DNA of 64,000 bases from positions 1-64,000 of the forward strand of contig QMRV01000001.1 of the NCBI GenBank assembly GCA_003649445.1, in the 5' to 3' direction. The stretch is from Thermoprotei archaeon (GTDB lineage: Archaea; Thermoproteota; Thermoprotei; Thermofilales; B15-G2). This document shows positions 38,696-48,087 of this stretch, one piece after another. The translations under genes were made by a program, and so were the position numbers. Position 1 is the stretch's first letter, and every line of letters starts with the position of its first letter. Below the pieces are notes generated by a model. The model saw nothing but the letters and a program-made list of their open reading frames with translations, did not search any database and was not told the origin of the DNA.

Positions 38696-38890
38696 ATGCC
38701 GAGAGAGATTTTCGATAAGGAGAAGTTTTTAGAGCTAGCCAAATATGCGAGAGAGTGCAGAGTAAAGAAGCTTGGCGACGTAGTCAAACTAAAGCTACGT
38801 TTAAAGAGATACTTGTACACTTACAAAACTACTTCTGAGGAGGCAGAAGAGCTCCTTAAGCAAATTCAGTGCCCTATTAGAGAAGTTTAG
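38696..38890 (+). CDS. rpl38e: ribosomal protein L38e
   Basis: A 64-residue large-subunit protein shared by crenarchaea and eukaryotes. The whole length matches the family pattern PREIFDKEKFLELAKYA, then CRVKKLGDVVKLKLR, YLYTYK and a QCPIREV end. TTTTTAAGTA upstream is a possible promoter. Confidence 0.93.
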   Translation: MPREIFDKEKFLELAKYARECRVKKLGDVVKLKLRLKRYLYTYKTTSEEAEELLKQIQCPIREV

Positions 38891-38922
38891 CTCTTCGCAA
38901 TATAGATGTAGTTACGATGTAA

Positions 38923-40194
38923 TTACCCTAGCGCTATTGTTTCACCATTTCTCGGGATTTTTGCATCAAAGGAATATCTGTCGAGTATTTGAGGAAGCGA
39001 CTCTTTTACTGCTCTATAGTCTCCGTGGACAAATATACATGTTTCCTTAGGTTTAATTCTATCTAATAGCTCAAATAACTGTTTTCTTCCTGCATGTGAA
39101 GAGAAATCGAGCCACTCGATTCTAGCTTTTACTTTACTGTTTACTTCAGGTAGTAGCCCTGTTTCAAGTAGAGCTCTTCCAGGAGTGTAGGGTGCTTGAA
39201 AACTCACAAAGACTATCGCACTTCTAGGATCTTTTGCTATTTTCTTTGCGTAGTAGAGCGAAGGACCTCCTTTAAGCATTCCAGCGGGAGAAACTATTAT
39301 TGAGGGTACTTCTAAGGCTTTCTTTCTGTCACTCCAATCTCTCACTATAAATACTTTCTCTAGTGCTCTTTCTAGCAGATAAGGGTCTCTTAAATAACCT
39401 GAATACTTGAGCAGTATTTCTATTACTGCTCTCGCCATACCGTCAATAAATATTGGATAGTCTATTCCGTGCTTTTCTAAGACTAAAAGCACTTCCTGAG
39501 ACCTTCCTACGGAAAACGAAGGTATTAGTACTTTTCCTCCATTCTCCAACACTTCTTCAAGTATTTCTATGAGCATTTTTTCGCAGTAATCTCTTTCCGG
39601 GTGTTCATAAGATATGTACGTCGACTCTGTGATCAGTACATCTATGTCGCCTACGCCGCTTAAATCTGCTCCTTTAAGGAGAGCCGTAGTTGAAGGATTT
39701 ATGTCTCCTGTATAAAGGATTTTTGTCCCAGATATGTTTAATATGAAGAAACTGCTTCCGGGTATGTGTCCAGCATCTTTAATTTCTATTACATGGTCCT
39801 TGTCTAAGCTGACTATATCTCCGTAATCTAAAGGATTAAAGCATCTAAGCATTGCTTGAAGTTCTTGGTGCTCGTAGGGAACATAGTAGCCGGAAATTTT
39901 CAGAAAGTCCCTTATGAGCAGTTCACTTAGCTCTAGAGTTAGGCTTGTCGTGTATAGAGGTATTTTAGCATTTATGTATAGTAGAGGAAGAGCTCCAGAA
40001 TGGTCTAAGTGGGCGTGCGAGAGAAATACTGCGTTTAAGTCCTTTGGACGTACATGAAGAGGAAAGAGAGGCTTATCCTCTTCGAATATTACGCCGTAGT
40101 CTAAGAGTATTTTCTTTTCACCGCTATCGATTAGTATAGCGCTTCTCCCTACTTCTCTACCTCCTCCTAATATTGTTACAGATATTTTGCTCAT
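38923..40194 (-). CDS. beta-CASP metallo-beta-lactamase ribonuclease (CPSF-like)
   Basis: A 423-residue RNase of the archaeal CPSF/RNase J superfamily, without N-terminal KH domains (aCPSF2-like). The metal site LSHAHLDHSG is at residues 59-67, and AGHIPGSSFF supplies a further ligand. The beta-CASP part has LITESTY, IPSFSVGRSQE, SPAGMLKGGP and the terminal FVHGD histidine. Likely roles are RNA 3'-end processing or decay. Confidence 0.92.
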   Translation of the reverse strand: MSKISVTILGGGREVGRSAILIDSGEKKILLDYGVIFEEDKPLFPLHVRPKDLNAVFLSHAHLDHSGALPLLYINAKIPLYTTSLTLELSELLIRDFLKISGYYVPYEHQELQAMLRCFNPLDYGDIVSLDKDHVIEIKDAGHIPGSSFFILNISGTKILYTGDINPSTTALLKGADLSGVGDIDVLITESTYISYEHPERDYCEKMLIEILEEVLENGGKVLIPSFSVGRSQEVLLVLEKHGIDYPIFIDGMARAVIEILLKYSGYLRDPYLLERALEKVFIVRDWSDRKKALEVPSIIVSPAGMLKGGPSLYYAKKIAKDPRSAIVFVSFQAPYTPGRALLETGLLPEVNSKVKARIEWLDFSSHAGRKQLFELLDRIKPKETCIFVHGDYRAVKESLPQILDRYSFDAKIPRNGETIALG

Positions 40195-40262
40195 CTCAGC
40201 TCCCTTCCCTGTCCCTTGTTAAAGGCTACTTGCTTAAAACTCTTTTTTTACTTCAGTTAAGT

Positions 40263-41573
40263 TCAAGGATAATGCCACTCTTCAATTAACTCACACTGCT
40301 TCTCAAAATACTCTAGTCCTTCCCTCTCTTTCGGCTTTGTCAAGTGCCTATAGGCAGCTGGTGCTTGCTTAAATGGAATAAGTTGTTCTCTTAGAATCTC
40401 TTTGAATGAAGGCTGCTTAACGATGTATTTGCAACGTGGGCACTTGTATCCTACAGCCCTTCCTTTAGATTTCATTTTCTCTCTGCAGAATGGACATAAT
40501 GGAGGCACTCTGGTAAGTACTTCAGCCAACTCTATTCTTTGTATTTTTTCTACATTGAGCGTTAGTTTACCTTTTCTCACTTTCACTCCTCCAGAAAGTT
40601 CAACGTAATCATGTTTTCTGAGCTTTAACACCAATACATTTAATCGAGTCTTTCTGTAAAAAATACAGTCAATAGACCCAGTACCATCACTTACTTCGAT
40701 AACAACATGCCCACCTTTAATTACTACTGGCTCGCTTACTACTACGCCACTTATAGTTACAGAGTCGTAAGGCCTAACTTGAGAAATAGTCTTTCGCATG
40801 AAGAGGTGTATTTCTGTACACTGATTTGTTTTAAAAATCAGCCAGCGGTCAATTTTCTCTTCCACTTTAATTTCTTTCATAGCCTCTACTAGGAGCTGGG
40901 GAAAGTCACCTCTTATACCAAAGAGTACAGGATCAGGGCCGTGAGACAGTACTAGAGGTCTTTTTTTCCTATAGTCTATGTTAGCGTAAATATATGGCCT
41001 AAAAGCTCTATCTACTTTAAGTAAACTCTCATACTCCATTTTTCTAACCTTACCCCACATTGACCTCTCTCTGTAGGCTAGTAGCTCAAATGTATAGTCA
41101 CTGAAATCTGCTTCATAAAAGCCTACAGCTGCCAATGCTCCTACAAGTCCTCTGCCTCGTCCAATATATCTGCATTGGATATTATTTTTAGCGATAACTC
41201 GCTTAACGTAGTCTAGAGAAAGCACTTCATGCAGCGCTCTCATAGAAATAATTTTCACAATGCTGGGGATAATCTCCTTAATGGCAACAAGTGCAGGTTC
41301 CGCCTTACCTAGTCCACTATAATTATCCATAATAGTGTTCCACACTAAGTCTACTACATCTTCTGGATCTTCACATAATATTTTAATTGATACAGCAGCA
41401 TTTCCTCTAGTTTTAAATGGAATATTAGGGTTTAATCTAATTAAATGAGGATAATCAACAAATGTCACTTTTTTAGACAATTTCTCAACTATGAGCGAAC
41501 ATATGTACGTTGTACAGCCTCCCTTGTAGTGGTCAGTGTCGTCAAATCCTATGTGTAGTAACACGCTACTCAA
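40263..41573 (-). CDS. tiaS: tRNA(Ile2) 2-agmatinylcytidine synthetase TiaS
   Basis: Attaches agmatine to C34 of tRNA-Ile2(CAT) so that it reads AUA. 436 residues. The N-terminal kinase-like GFDDTDHYKGGCTTY and the IGRGRGLVGALAAVGF segment are characteristic. An OB fold lies near residues 275-345, and a zinc ribbon CPFC...CPRC is near 370-390. It is divergent from dphB, 33 bases apart. Confidence 0.93.
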   Translation of the reverse strand: MSSVLLHIGFDDTDHYKGGCTTYICSLIVEKLSKKVTFVDYPHLIRLNPNIPFKTRGNAAVSIKILCEDPEDVVDLVWNTIMDNYSGLGKAEPALVAIKEIIPSIVKIISMRALHEVLSLDYVKRVIAKNNIQCRYIGRGRGLVGALAAVGFYEADFSDYTFELLAYRERSMWGKVRKMEYESLLKVDRAFRPYIYANIDYRKKRPLVLSHGPDPVLFGIRGDFPQLLVEAMKEIKVEEKIDRWLIFKTNQCTEIHLFMRKTISQVRPYDSVTISGVVVSEPVVIKGGHVVIEVSDGTGSIDCIFYRKTRLNVLVLKLRKHDYVELSGGVKVRKGKLTLNVEKIQRIELAEVLTRVPPLCPFCREKMKSKGRAVGYKCPRCKYIVKQPSFKEILREQLIPFKQAPAAYRHLTKPKEREGLEYFEKQCELIEEWHYP

Positions 41574-41606
41574 AATATTCTTAAGCTATACTGTATTAGT
41601 TTTTCG

Positions 41607-42461
41607 ATGTTGTACTTTGTAGGGCTAGGACTTTATAGTTGCGAAGATCTATCAATAAGAGCCCTTAGAGTACTTAAAAAGTGTTCCAAAATATACGTTG
41701 ACTTATATACGAGTATAGTACCTCAATTTACTTTATCTGAATTCGCCAATATTTTAGAAAAATCCTTAGGTAGCGAAATAGTCGGTGTTACAAGGAGAGA
41801 ACTTGAAAACGATATCTTTGTTGAAAAAATACTCGAAGAGTCTTCTGAGAAAGATGTAGCAATAGTCGTTCCAGGAGACCCCTTTATAGCTACAACGCAT
41901 CTATGGATTAGACTTGAAGCAGAAAAACGGAAAATTCCGACCGCTGTTATTCACTCTACATCTATTTTAACTGCAGCTATAAGTGAGACAGGGCTACATC
42001 CGTATAAATTCGGTAAGTGTGCTACAATAGTATATCCAGATCTGGAGAAAAACTTCATACCCTACTCTGTTTACGAAACCCTAGTGGATAATATTGGGCG
42101 AGGTTTACACACATTAATGCTTCTCGATTTAAGACTTGAAGAAAAAATAGCTATGACTATAGCCGACGCTATAAATGTTTTAGAGTTACTCGAAGAAAAA
42201 ATAGGTAAAGGAATAATATCATCAGAAACATTAGGTGTAGCACTCTCACGTATAGGTTCTCCTGATTCAAAAATAGTGGCAGGACCTTTATACAGCTTAA
42301 GGAAAATAAATTTAGGTCCTCCTCCTCACTCTCTTATTATACCTGGAGAACTGCATTTTACAGAAGAAGAAGCTTTAATAGTATTGGCTAAAGCTTCAAT
42401 AGAGGCTGTGAGAACATGGAAAAAGAAAGTCAGAGACTTGAGAAATATATTAAATCATTAG
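41607..42461 (+). CDS. dphB: diphthine synthase
   Basis: The SAM-dependent methyltransferase of diphthamide synthesis on aEF2. 284 residues. MLYFVGLGLYSCEDLSIRALRVLK opens the tetrapyrrole-methylase-like fold, VVPGDPFIATTH is the SAM loop near residue 90, and PPHSLIIPGELHFTEEEAL is the C-terminal mark. The next gene overlaps its end by 46 bases. Confidence 0.95.
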   Translation: MLYFVGLGLYSCEDLSIRALRVLKKCSKIYVDLYTSIVPQFTLSEFANILEKSLGSEIVGVTRRELENDIFVEKILEESSEKDVAIVVPGDPFIATTHLWIRLEAEKRKIPTAVIHSTSILTAAISETGLHPYKFGKCATIVYPDLEKNFIPYSVYETLVDNIGRGLHTLMLLDLRLEEKIAMTIADAINVLELLEEKIGKGIISSETLGVALSRIGSPDSKIVAGPLYSLRKINLGPPPHSLIIPGELHFTEEEALIVLAKASIEAVRTWKKKVRDLRNILNH

Positions 42462-43096
42462 AAAAGGTATTGAAAGATATTAAATACGATTCATCTGTAA
42501 GCGAAATAGTTCATTTAGCTAAGTGCTATACTGAAGACTCTAAGTATTATTATAGGCTAGGAGACTACTTCACCGCACTCTCCTGTATAGCTTATGCCGA
42601 AGGTCTTTTAGACGCTATTAGATTCTTGAAAAAAGCTGAATTCACTTGGCCTAAAGAAAAACCTTCAAAAGGAAATAAAGTCCTAGTAGGAGGCGTTTTC
42701 GAAATACTACATCCTGGACACATATTCTTACTGAAGAATGCTAGCAAATATGGAAAGGTCATCGTCATAGTCGCCCGGGATAAAACAGTGCTTAAATTTA
42801 AAAAACGAAAGCCCGTAATTTCTGAAAACCAGAGATTAGAAGTAGTTAGCAACATTAAGTATGTATATAAGGCTAGACTAGGCGAAGAAGAATTTAATTT
42901 AAAGAAAATACTTTTAGAAGAAAAGCCAGACTACGTCATACTAGGCCCCGATCAAGAATTCTTAGAAGATAAACTCTTAGAAGAAATAAAAAGACTTAAC
43001 CTTAACACAAAAGTAATAAGAATAAAAGATTTCTATAAGAAATACTCTCTCTGTAGCACAAGTAAAATAATAGAAAAAATTAAAAAAGAGCTTTAG
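42416..43096 (+). CDS. DUF357 plus cytidylyltransferase-like domain (FAD synthase-like)
   Basis: A 226-residue two-domain protein. The N-terminal helical DUF357 region (about residues 5-75) has the YYRLGDYFTALSCIAYAEGLLDA signature. The C-terminal nucleotidyltransferase starts VLVGGVFEILHPGHIFLL, where HPGH is the HxGH active site, and ends with a CSTSKI (KMSKS-equivalent) region. This fits archaeal FAD synthase RibL-like enzymes, but CTP- or ATP-dependent transfer to another alcohol phosphate cannot be excluded. Confidence 0.82.
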   Translation: MEKESQRLEKYIKSLEKVLKDIKYDSSVSEIVHLAKCYTEDSKYYYRLGDYFTALSCIAYAEGLLDAIRFLKKAEFTWPKEKPSKGNKVLVGGVFEILHPGHIFLLKNASKYGKVIVIVARDKTVLKFKKRKPVISENQRLEVVSNIKYVYKARLGEEEFNLKKILLEEKPDYVILGPDQEFLEDKLLEEIKRLNLNTKVIRIKDFYKKYSLCSTSKIIEKIKKEL

Positions 43097-43778
43097 TGCC
43101 TATAGCTTTCGAAGCTTTAGTAGCTTCTTCGTGCGCTTTCTGTAGAGGCACAGGCAGCCTGTACCTGTTAGTAAGACACATTGAGGTTAGTTTGTAGGCT
43201 GTATCCAAGGATATTTTATGCCCTACACTGACAAAAATTCTTTTAGATTTAACATAAGCTCCTATGATCTTCCCCTTGTAGACTACTACAGGATACTCTT
43301 TATCGCTATTCTCCACTATTTCTCCACATAGAAGTTTTTTAGCTACGCCAATAGTAGGCTTATCTATTAGCACTCCTAGATGACATGCTATCCCGCAGAA
43401 ATAAGGATGTATTCTACCCTGACCGTTTACAAAAACTACATCGGGCTCTAAGCTTAAAGAAAGATAGGCTTTATGCATAGGAAGAAGTTCTCTAAATGCA
43501 AGTAGCGTAGGCACATAAGGTACCTTTATCTCGAGTACAGCACACTTTACTTCAAGGACTTCTAGCGAAGGAAAACTTAGAACACATGCTGCCGCAACTC
43601 CCCATTCAACTCCGTTGATTTTCTTATAGGCAACGTCGAGCCCACATATCTTCTTTATGTTTAATATTTCTATGAAGTCTTCCTCTACTACTCTCTCTGC
43701 AAAAAGCCTCTGTACAGCTCGCGCCTTAGGGACACTAAATGGAAGTTTTCCCGAGTTTTTCGAGGAGCTTTTTCGCAT
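43080..43778 (-). CDS. nfi: endonuclease V
   Basis: Nicks DNA, or RNA, one base past deoxyinosine/inosine. 232 residues. Catalytic Asp is in CGLDVAYKK near residue 46. YVPTLLAFRELLPM holds the next acidic residue. VVFVNGQGRIHPYFCGIACHLG gives the conserved Gly-Gly-His region, although the usual Asp of the DGHG motif is replaced here (NGQG). Overlaps the upstream translin gene by 44 bases. Confidence 0.88.
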   Translation of the reverse strand: MRKSSSKNSGKLPFSVPKARAVQRLFAERVVEEDFIEILNIKKICGLDVAYKKINGVEWGVAAACVLSFPSLEVLEVKCAVLEIKVPYVPTLLAFRELLPMHKAYLSLSLEPDVVFVNGQGRIHPYFCGIACHLGVLIDKPTIGVAKKLLCGEIVENSDKEYPVVVYKGKIIGAYVKSKRIFVSVGHKISLDTAYKLTSMCLTNRYRLPVPLQKAHEEATKASKAIGTKALF

Positions 43779-44379
43779 AGTCCTCTATTCTTTTTCTTTC
43801 GAGCGCTCTTAAATAATCGGCTATTGTTTCCTCGAGTATTCTACGCCCAATATCGCATTTTCTTCTAAGACCAGGTACAAGCGCGTCAGGAAAATGTATT
43901 TGACTTAATGCCGCGACTATATCGTTCATTACTTTAAGTAGTTTTTCAGCCCTCTCCAGGTCATCCTTTATCAGTGACGAAAGAACAGCTCTTCTAAGCT
44001 CTCCTACAACGTCTCCTAATCCACATAAGTAGGACTGAATAGGTACTTTAAGCTCTCTATATCCTTTGATGTCTTCTTCTCCTTGAAGAATTTTGTAAAA
44101 TACAACAGCTTCAACATATTCTGCTAAGCAGTCAGAGACATAGCCTGCTTGAAAGAACTCGGGAAAGTTCTCACATAACCTATTAAGTTCGTCGACTAAG
44201 TTCTTTAATTTTTCTATATTTTCTTTAGCTTCGCTAAAATTACCTATTTGCAGTGCATGTATAGCATTACTAGCATTTCTTGTAATTTCTCTAGAGATTT
44301 TTATCAAGTTCTCTCTTATTTGGTCCTTAAAAGAAAGCTCTTTAATGCATTCCTCTACAAGCACTCTAAAAACCGACAT
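43735..44379 (-). CDS. translin-family RNA-binding protein
   Basis: A 214-residue all-helical translin homologue (COG2178 type). The middle segment AGYVSDCLAEYVEAVVFYKIL and the following YLCGLGDVVGELRRAV, where eukaryotic translin has a similar GDxxGELxR motif, are diagnostic. In eukaryotes translin/TRAX cleaves small RNAs and tRNA ends. The archaeal function is less clear. Confidence 0.85.
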   Translation of the reverse strand: MSVFRVLVEECIKELSFKDQIRENLIKISREITRNASNAIHALQIGNFSEAKENIEKLKNLVDELNRLCENFPEFFQAGYVSDCLAEYVEAVVFYKILQGEEDIKGYRELKVPIQSYLCGLGDVVGELRRAVLSSLIKDDLERAEKLLKVMNDIVAALSQIHFPDALVPGLRRKCDIGRRILEETIADYLRALERKRIEDYAKKLLEKLGKTSI

Positions 44380-44462
44380 ATGCGTGAAACTACACGTCTC
44401 TTAAAAATTTTACCGCACAGTATCAAGGAAAAGCACTTAACCCTCTTTCATAACATTTACTC

Positions 44463-45383
44463 GTGTTGTCAGAGGAAGAAAAGCTTTACAGACGTGCAGG
44501 CGAAATAGCACACAAGGCGCTTGAATACGGAATTAAGTTGACTAAACCTGGTACTAAAATTCTTGAACTATGTGAAAAAATAGAGAAAAAGATAATAGAA
44601 TTAGGAGGAAAACCTGCTTTTCCTGTAAATGTGTCAGTGAATAGTGTTGCTGCTCATTATACTTCACCACCTAATGATAAGTCTGTAATACCAGATGACT
44701 CTCTCGTGAAAATAGACGTCGGAGTACATATAGATGGATGCATAGCAGACACTGCAATTACAGTAGCTCTAGGGAAAGCAGATGAAAACTTAATAATAGC
44801 TGCTGCTGAGGCCCTTCGTGCCGCCGAAGAAGCTATATCCCCTGAAGTTAACACTAAAGAACTAGGAGCAATAATTGAAGAAACTATTAAAAAATACGGG
44901 TATAGACCTATAGCCAATTTATGTGGCCACCAAATCGAAAAATACAATCTCCACGCAGGTAAAGTCATCCCAAATATTAAAACACAAATAGGTTCTAAAA
45001 TAGGTAAAAACACAGTATATGCTATAGAACCTTTCTCAACAAACGGTGCAGGATATGTAGTTGAATCGAACGAAGCACATATATTTAGATTAAATAGAGT
45101 AAGAAAAATAAGAAAAATAAAGCTACATAGAAAAACTTTCATACACGATATATACTCCACATGCCGTACATTACCATTTGCTTTGAGGTGGTTTACTAAT
45201 CTTTACTCTACGTTAGATCTTCTAGAAGAAGATATAAAAATGTTAATCGATAGAAAAATAGTGAGTAAGTATCCCGTATTAATTGAAGTAAAACAAGGCT
45301 TGGTAGCGCAAGCTGAAGATACAATAATGGTGTTGGAAAAGGATGTAATTAACTTAACTAATGCTTTAGACCTCTTAATGTAG
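44463..45383 (+). CDS. map: methionine aminopeptidase, type II
   Basis: Removes initiator methionine. 306 residues with a type II insertion. Metal ligands are seen in KIDVGVHIDGCIADTAIT (two Asp), LCGHQI (His), YAIEPFSTNG (Glu) and VAQAEDTIMV (Glu). The start codon is TTG at 44463, preceded by an AT-rich promoter region but no clear Shine-Dalgarno site. Confidence 0.94.
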   Translation: MLSEEEKLYRRAGEIAHKALEYGIKLTKPGTKILELCEKIEKKIIELGGKPAFPVNVSVNSVAAHYTSPPNDKSVIPDDSLVKIDVGVHIDGCIADTAITVALGKADENLIIAAAEALRAAEEAISPEVNTKELGAIIEETIKKYGYRPIANLCGHQIEKYNLHAGKVIPNIKTQIGSKIGKNTVYAIEPFSTNGAGYVVESNEAHIFRLNRVRKIRKIKLHRKTFIHDIYSTCRTLPFALRWFTNLYSTLDLLEEDIKMLIDRKIVSKYPVLIEVKQGLVAQAEDTIMVLEKDVINLTNALDLLM

Positions 45384-45440
45384 CTAAGAAAAGAAAATGT
45401 TAGTAGATAAAAATAAATTCGCTGAAGCGACGAGAGACAC

Positions 45441-45623
45441 ATGAGCGAAGAAGAAGTAAATAAAGACCTTCAAAGAGCTCTTGACAACATAGATGAAGCG
45501 ATATACTTGCTTAGAGAAGTAGCTAAAATAGGAGAAAGTTATGCCGAAATGCTAGAAGATATTCTTTATCACCTAGAAGAAGCTGCCGAACAACTAGATA
45601 CATTAATTTCCCGCAAAAGATAA
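45441..45623 (+). CDS. small acidic helical protein, unknown
   Basis: A 60-residue acidic protein. Heptad-like leucines predict one or two helices of coiled coil (residues 8-55). No family recognised. It ends three bases before the convergent folate gene and may be co-expressed with MetAP or be independent. Confidence 0.65.
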   Translation: MSEEEVNKDLQRALDNIDEAIYLLREVAKIGESYAEMLEDILYHLEEAAEQLDTLISRKR

Positions 45624-45626
45624 TAA

Positions 45627-46355
45627 CTATCTTCTTTCTTCATACAGTTTCTTTAATATGGGAATGTTTTTAATTTGCTCATCTTTAACTTCATCCCAGT
45701 ATATACCTTCAGGTTTAGAGTACTTACCCTCTGTTTTAATTCGTTTGGTAGGAGTGAATACATAGTCTACTGGAACATCGTGCCTAGTTACCGGAATATA
45801 TTCAACTATTTGGATATCATGGACCGTAGTTACTATAGGAGTCTTCTCGTCTACAAGATTTAGTTCTCTCAGAATAGCATATTCTAGGTCGCTATATCCT
45901 CCGCCTTTACCTAGCCGCGCCCCCTCTGTTGTAACAGCAACACTACCCGTGACTTTTACGTCGATATGATAAGGAGGAATCATAAACAATTTTCCATAAA
46001 TAAAGGCCCCCCTTATAGTGGACGCTTCACGTTCACGACCAAGAGGAACATATTTGCGCTTAATTACCAAAAATCCTTTGCGCAGTCTAGGAGTTGCCAT
46101 CACTAATACTTTACCAGCCCTTATTACAGCTTCCCTTATAGGTCTTTGAGGACTATCTGGACAGCAGAAAATAACTTCAGCTTTTCTAAACAACTCACTC
46201 TCAATAAATCTTCTAGCAGCTAATTCATGTCCCTTAAAGTTAGGAATTCTACCATAAACCGGCCTAGGGAAAATAGCTATTCCTTTTTCTTCCATAAGCC
46301 TCCATATTCTCTTCCTTATCTCCTGCTTTATCTCAGAAATTTCCTCTACACTCAT
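45627..46355 (-). CDS. 5-formyltetrahydrofolate cyclo-ligase family protein
   Basis: A 242-residue protein. KQEIRKRIWRLMEEKG opens the family; MATPRLRKGFLVIKR and RLGKGGGYSDLEYAILRE are the conserved substrate and nucleotide loops. The archaeal proteins of this family may act on a methanopterin-like or another one-carbon cofactor, so the exact substrate is uncertain. Confidence 0.85.
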   Translation of the reverse strand: MSVEEISEIKQEIRKRIWRLMEEKGIAIFPRPVYGRIPNFKGHELAARRFIESELFRKAEVIFCCPDSPQRPIREAVIRAGKVLVMATPRLRKGFLVIKRKYVPLGREREASTIRGAFIYGKLFMIPPYHIDVKVTGSVAVTTEGARLGKGGGYSDLEYAILRELNLVDEKTPIVTTVHDIQIVEYIPVTRHDVPVDYVFTPTKRIKTEGKYSKPEGIYWDEVKDEQIKNIPILKKLYEERR

Positions 46356-46453
46356 CTAAACCACTCAACTAGACTAAATTCTAGTAAATAAAATCATTCA
46401 CTAAAATTAACCTCGTCCACAAAGCTTATATCGAACCCAAGCAAAATACTCTC

Positions 46454-46538
46454 GCCGGGGTCGCCTAGCCTGGTTAGGGCGGAGGGTTGCTAACCCTCTG
46501 GCCGAAAGGCCGCGTGGGTTCAAATCCCACCCCCGGCG
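46454..46538 (+). tRNA. tRNA-Ser(GCT)
   Basis: A class II tRNA with acceptor GCCGGGG/CCCCGGC, anticodon stem GAGGG/CCCTC around TTGCTAA (anticodon GCT), variable arm GGCCGAAAGGCC and T arm GTGGG-TTCAAAT-CCCAC. Discriminator G. No intron. Confidence 0.95.
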
Positions 46539-46636
46539 CCTATTCTAGTAGACCTTTTACCTCACGAAAACATATACATTAACTTAAGAGATAAAATAGA
46601 GAAATGCTTATATACAGTTTCATGATAAGAGTTGAC

Positions 46637-46730
<94 letters not shown>

Positions 46731-46767
46731 TTTAAGAAAAAGAGATTTTTCTCCGATGTAAGTTTCC

Positions 46768-46804
46768 GGGTGTTGCCAAGTTAATGTGCCTGCAGGCAAC
46801 GCCC
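46768..46804. repeat. inverted repeat upstream of the integrase remnant
   Basis: GGGTGTTGCC (46768-46777) and GGCAACGCCC (46795-46804) pair with one mismatch across 17 bases. It lies 40 bases past the tRNA and just before a TTTATATAT box, so it could be a recombinase arm site or an operator. Confidence 0.45.
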
Positions 46805-46835
46805 TTTATATATGACTCTCTGATAATATCCCTGG

Positions 46836-47117
46836 ATGAAGGATTCTTGGAGAGACAGAGTAGACTTAGCTAAAATAGACGACGAGACACGGTACCGGAT
46901 ACTCGACTACGTTTTAGCGAAAATAGGGTCGTACAGGGAGCTGGGCTGCGATTGAACCTACATCTACAGGCTGAAGACACGGAAGCCCAGAGTACCGGAC
47001 AGCTTTCTGAAGAGGCTTCCCGAATAAGACCTCTGAGGCCACTTCACTGTGAGGGCTGGGAAAAAACACGGAGAAGCCTCAGGGCTCTCTGCTAGGCTTT
47101 ACTCTGAGCACGTCTAA
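46836..47117 (+). pseudogene. decayed integrase-like gene, N-terminal fragment
   Basis: The ATG follows a TTTATATAT promoter box. The frame encodes 39 residues (MKDSWRDRVDLAKIDDETRY, then a segment ending SYRELGCD) before a TGA. It resumes in frame as TYIYRLKTRKPRVPDSFLKRL, then two more stops, ending at 47117. The pattern YRELG-x-S/TYIYRLKxxKxRVPD resembles the helix-turn-helix start of crenarchaeal tyrosine recombinases. No catalytic domain remains. Its position behind tRNA-Arg(TCT) supports an integrated element that has decayed. Confidence 0.6.
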
Positions 47118-47368
47118 GAAGCCTTTATCGTGCAGTCGAGAGAGCAGCGCGTCAGCCTCCCTCCACTCGATCTTCATCTCTCTTGAAAGAGAATTCACAG
47201 TGCAGAAACCCATTAAGGTGAGCTTAAGGTGCCTCTACTTCCTCTTCGCTCAGCTTCCTAAGCTGGGCGTTGATTCTCTGTGTGTCGGGAGTCTCCTGTA
47301 AAGTACCTGTAGAGGCTCCTGGAGATACTCTTCTCTCCTCCTTCTCCGTGAGCCTCCGCCTCCAAGAA
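47079..47368 (-). pseudogene. frameshifted winged-helix gene remnant
   Basis: Two minus-strand frames join into one protein-like sequence. RINAQLRKLSEEEVEA shifts by one base into RHLKLTLMGFCTVNSLSREM and then IEWREADALLSRLHDKGFLDVL. The second part reads as a winged helix (helix, turn, recognition helix and wing). The frame is broken near 47230. No intact copy exists in the window. GC content is well above that of neighbouring core genes. Confidence 0.55.
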
Positions 47369-47500
47369 TCAAGTCCCTCTACCAGCAGCCTTATGGTTTA
47401 GTTCCTCGTTTTCTTTTCTCAGCTTGCTGAGTATTTTCTTGTACTGTACTATGAGAGCCCTATACTTTTCTTCCTGAGACCTCTTCTTGAGCCAGATCAC
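47369..47500 (-). CDS. 43-residue coiled-coil frame after the RHH gene
   Basis: A GTG-started frame, VIWLKKRSQEEKYRALIVQY, ending with KLRKENEELNHKAAGRGT. It overlaps the end of the RHH gene by 41 bases in another frame. It may be an intact small protein or the N-terminus of the winged-helix pseudogene that lies directly downstream. Confidence 0.4.
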   Translation of the reverse strand: MIWLKKRSQEEKYRALIVQYKKILSKLRKENEELNHKAAGRGT

Positions 47501-47756
47501 CTGCCGCCACCTTTCTCCCGAGTATCTCTAGCCACGGGTTGTCCTGCACCCACGAAGGCAACTTGGGCTCCGAAGAGACCCCCGCTGCGGCGCCTTCTCT
47601 GCCGCGGAGGAAGTCCCTTATCTCGGCTAGGAGCCTGTTCTGCTCCTCTAGGAGCTGGTTCACTGCGGCTGCGAGCGAAAGCCCCCGTGTCCTCGCGTAG
47701 GCCTCGAGCCTCTCCTTAATGCTCCTAGAGACCTTGATAGTAGTATACTCAACCAC
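47460..47756 (-). CDS. ribbon-helix-helix protein with C-terminal DNPWL peptide
   Basis: 98 residues. The N-terminal RHH domain (residues 1-40: EYTTIKVSRSIKERLEAYAR, then LSLAAAVNQLL) is followed by a short coiled coil and a Gly/Ala linker. Then comes LPSWVQDNPWLEILGRK at 66-82. That peptide closely matches the C-terminus of the crenactin-operon protein at 11.96 kb. The tail after it (VAAGDLAQEEVSGRKV) may be an extension caused by loss of the original stop. The coding sequence is distinctly GC-rich, suggesting transfer. Confidence 0.75.
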   Translation of the reverse strand: MVEYTTIKVSRSIKERLEAYARTRGLSLAAAVNQLLEEQNRLLAEIRDFLRGREGAAAGVSSEPKLPSWVQDNPWLEILGRKVAAGDLAQEEVSGRKV

Positions 47757-48087
47757 GGTAAAGGCTGTTGTTACTTAAAAGGTATATCGGAAGCATACCT
47801 GCTCTAGGAAGAAGAGTATGCCGTAAGTATACTGCTCAAAGTACTCTTCTAGGGTTCCGGGTCGGGGAGATAATTAAGGAGAGAGAGCCTGAGGCCCTCC
47901 TCCACTCTAGGAGGAGAGCGGTTCCCAGCAGGAGCACTGTACTATATGTAATGCTGACCTAGTGACACTAGGCTTCTTCGCACTCCACTGGGTTTACATG
48001 CTCACGAAACGAGCACTTCAAACAGCACAAACAACGATAGATATGCTTATATAGTGCTGGACATAGTGTTAGCGCAGGGAGCCCGGC
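47757..48087. other. intergenic region with palindrome and promoter
   Basis: This 331-base gap holds a palindrome, CCTAGT-GAC-ACTAGG (47958-47972), and a clear CTTATATAG box near 48046, about 35 bases before the membrane protein gene. I see no gene in it. Confidence 0.5.
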
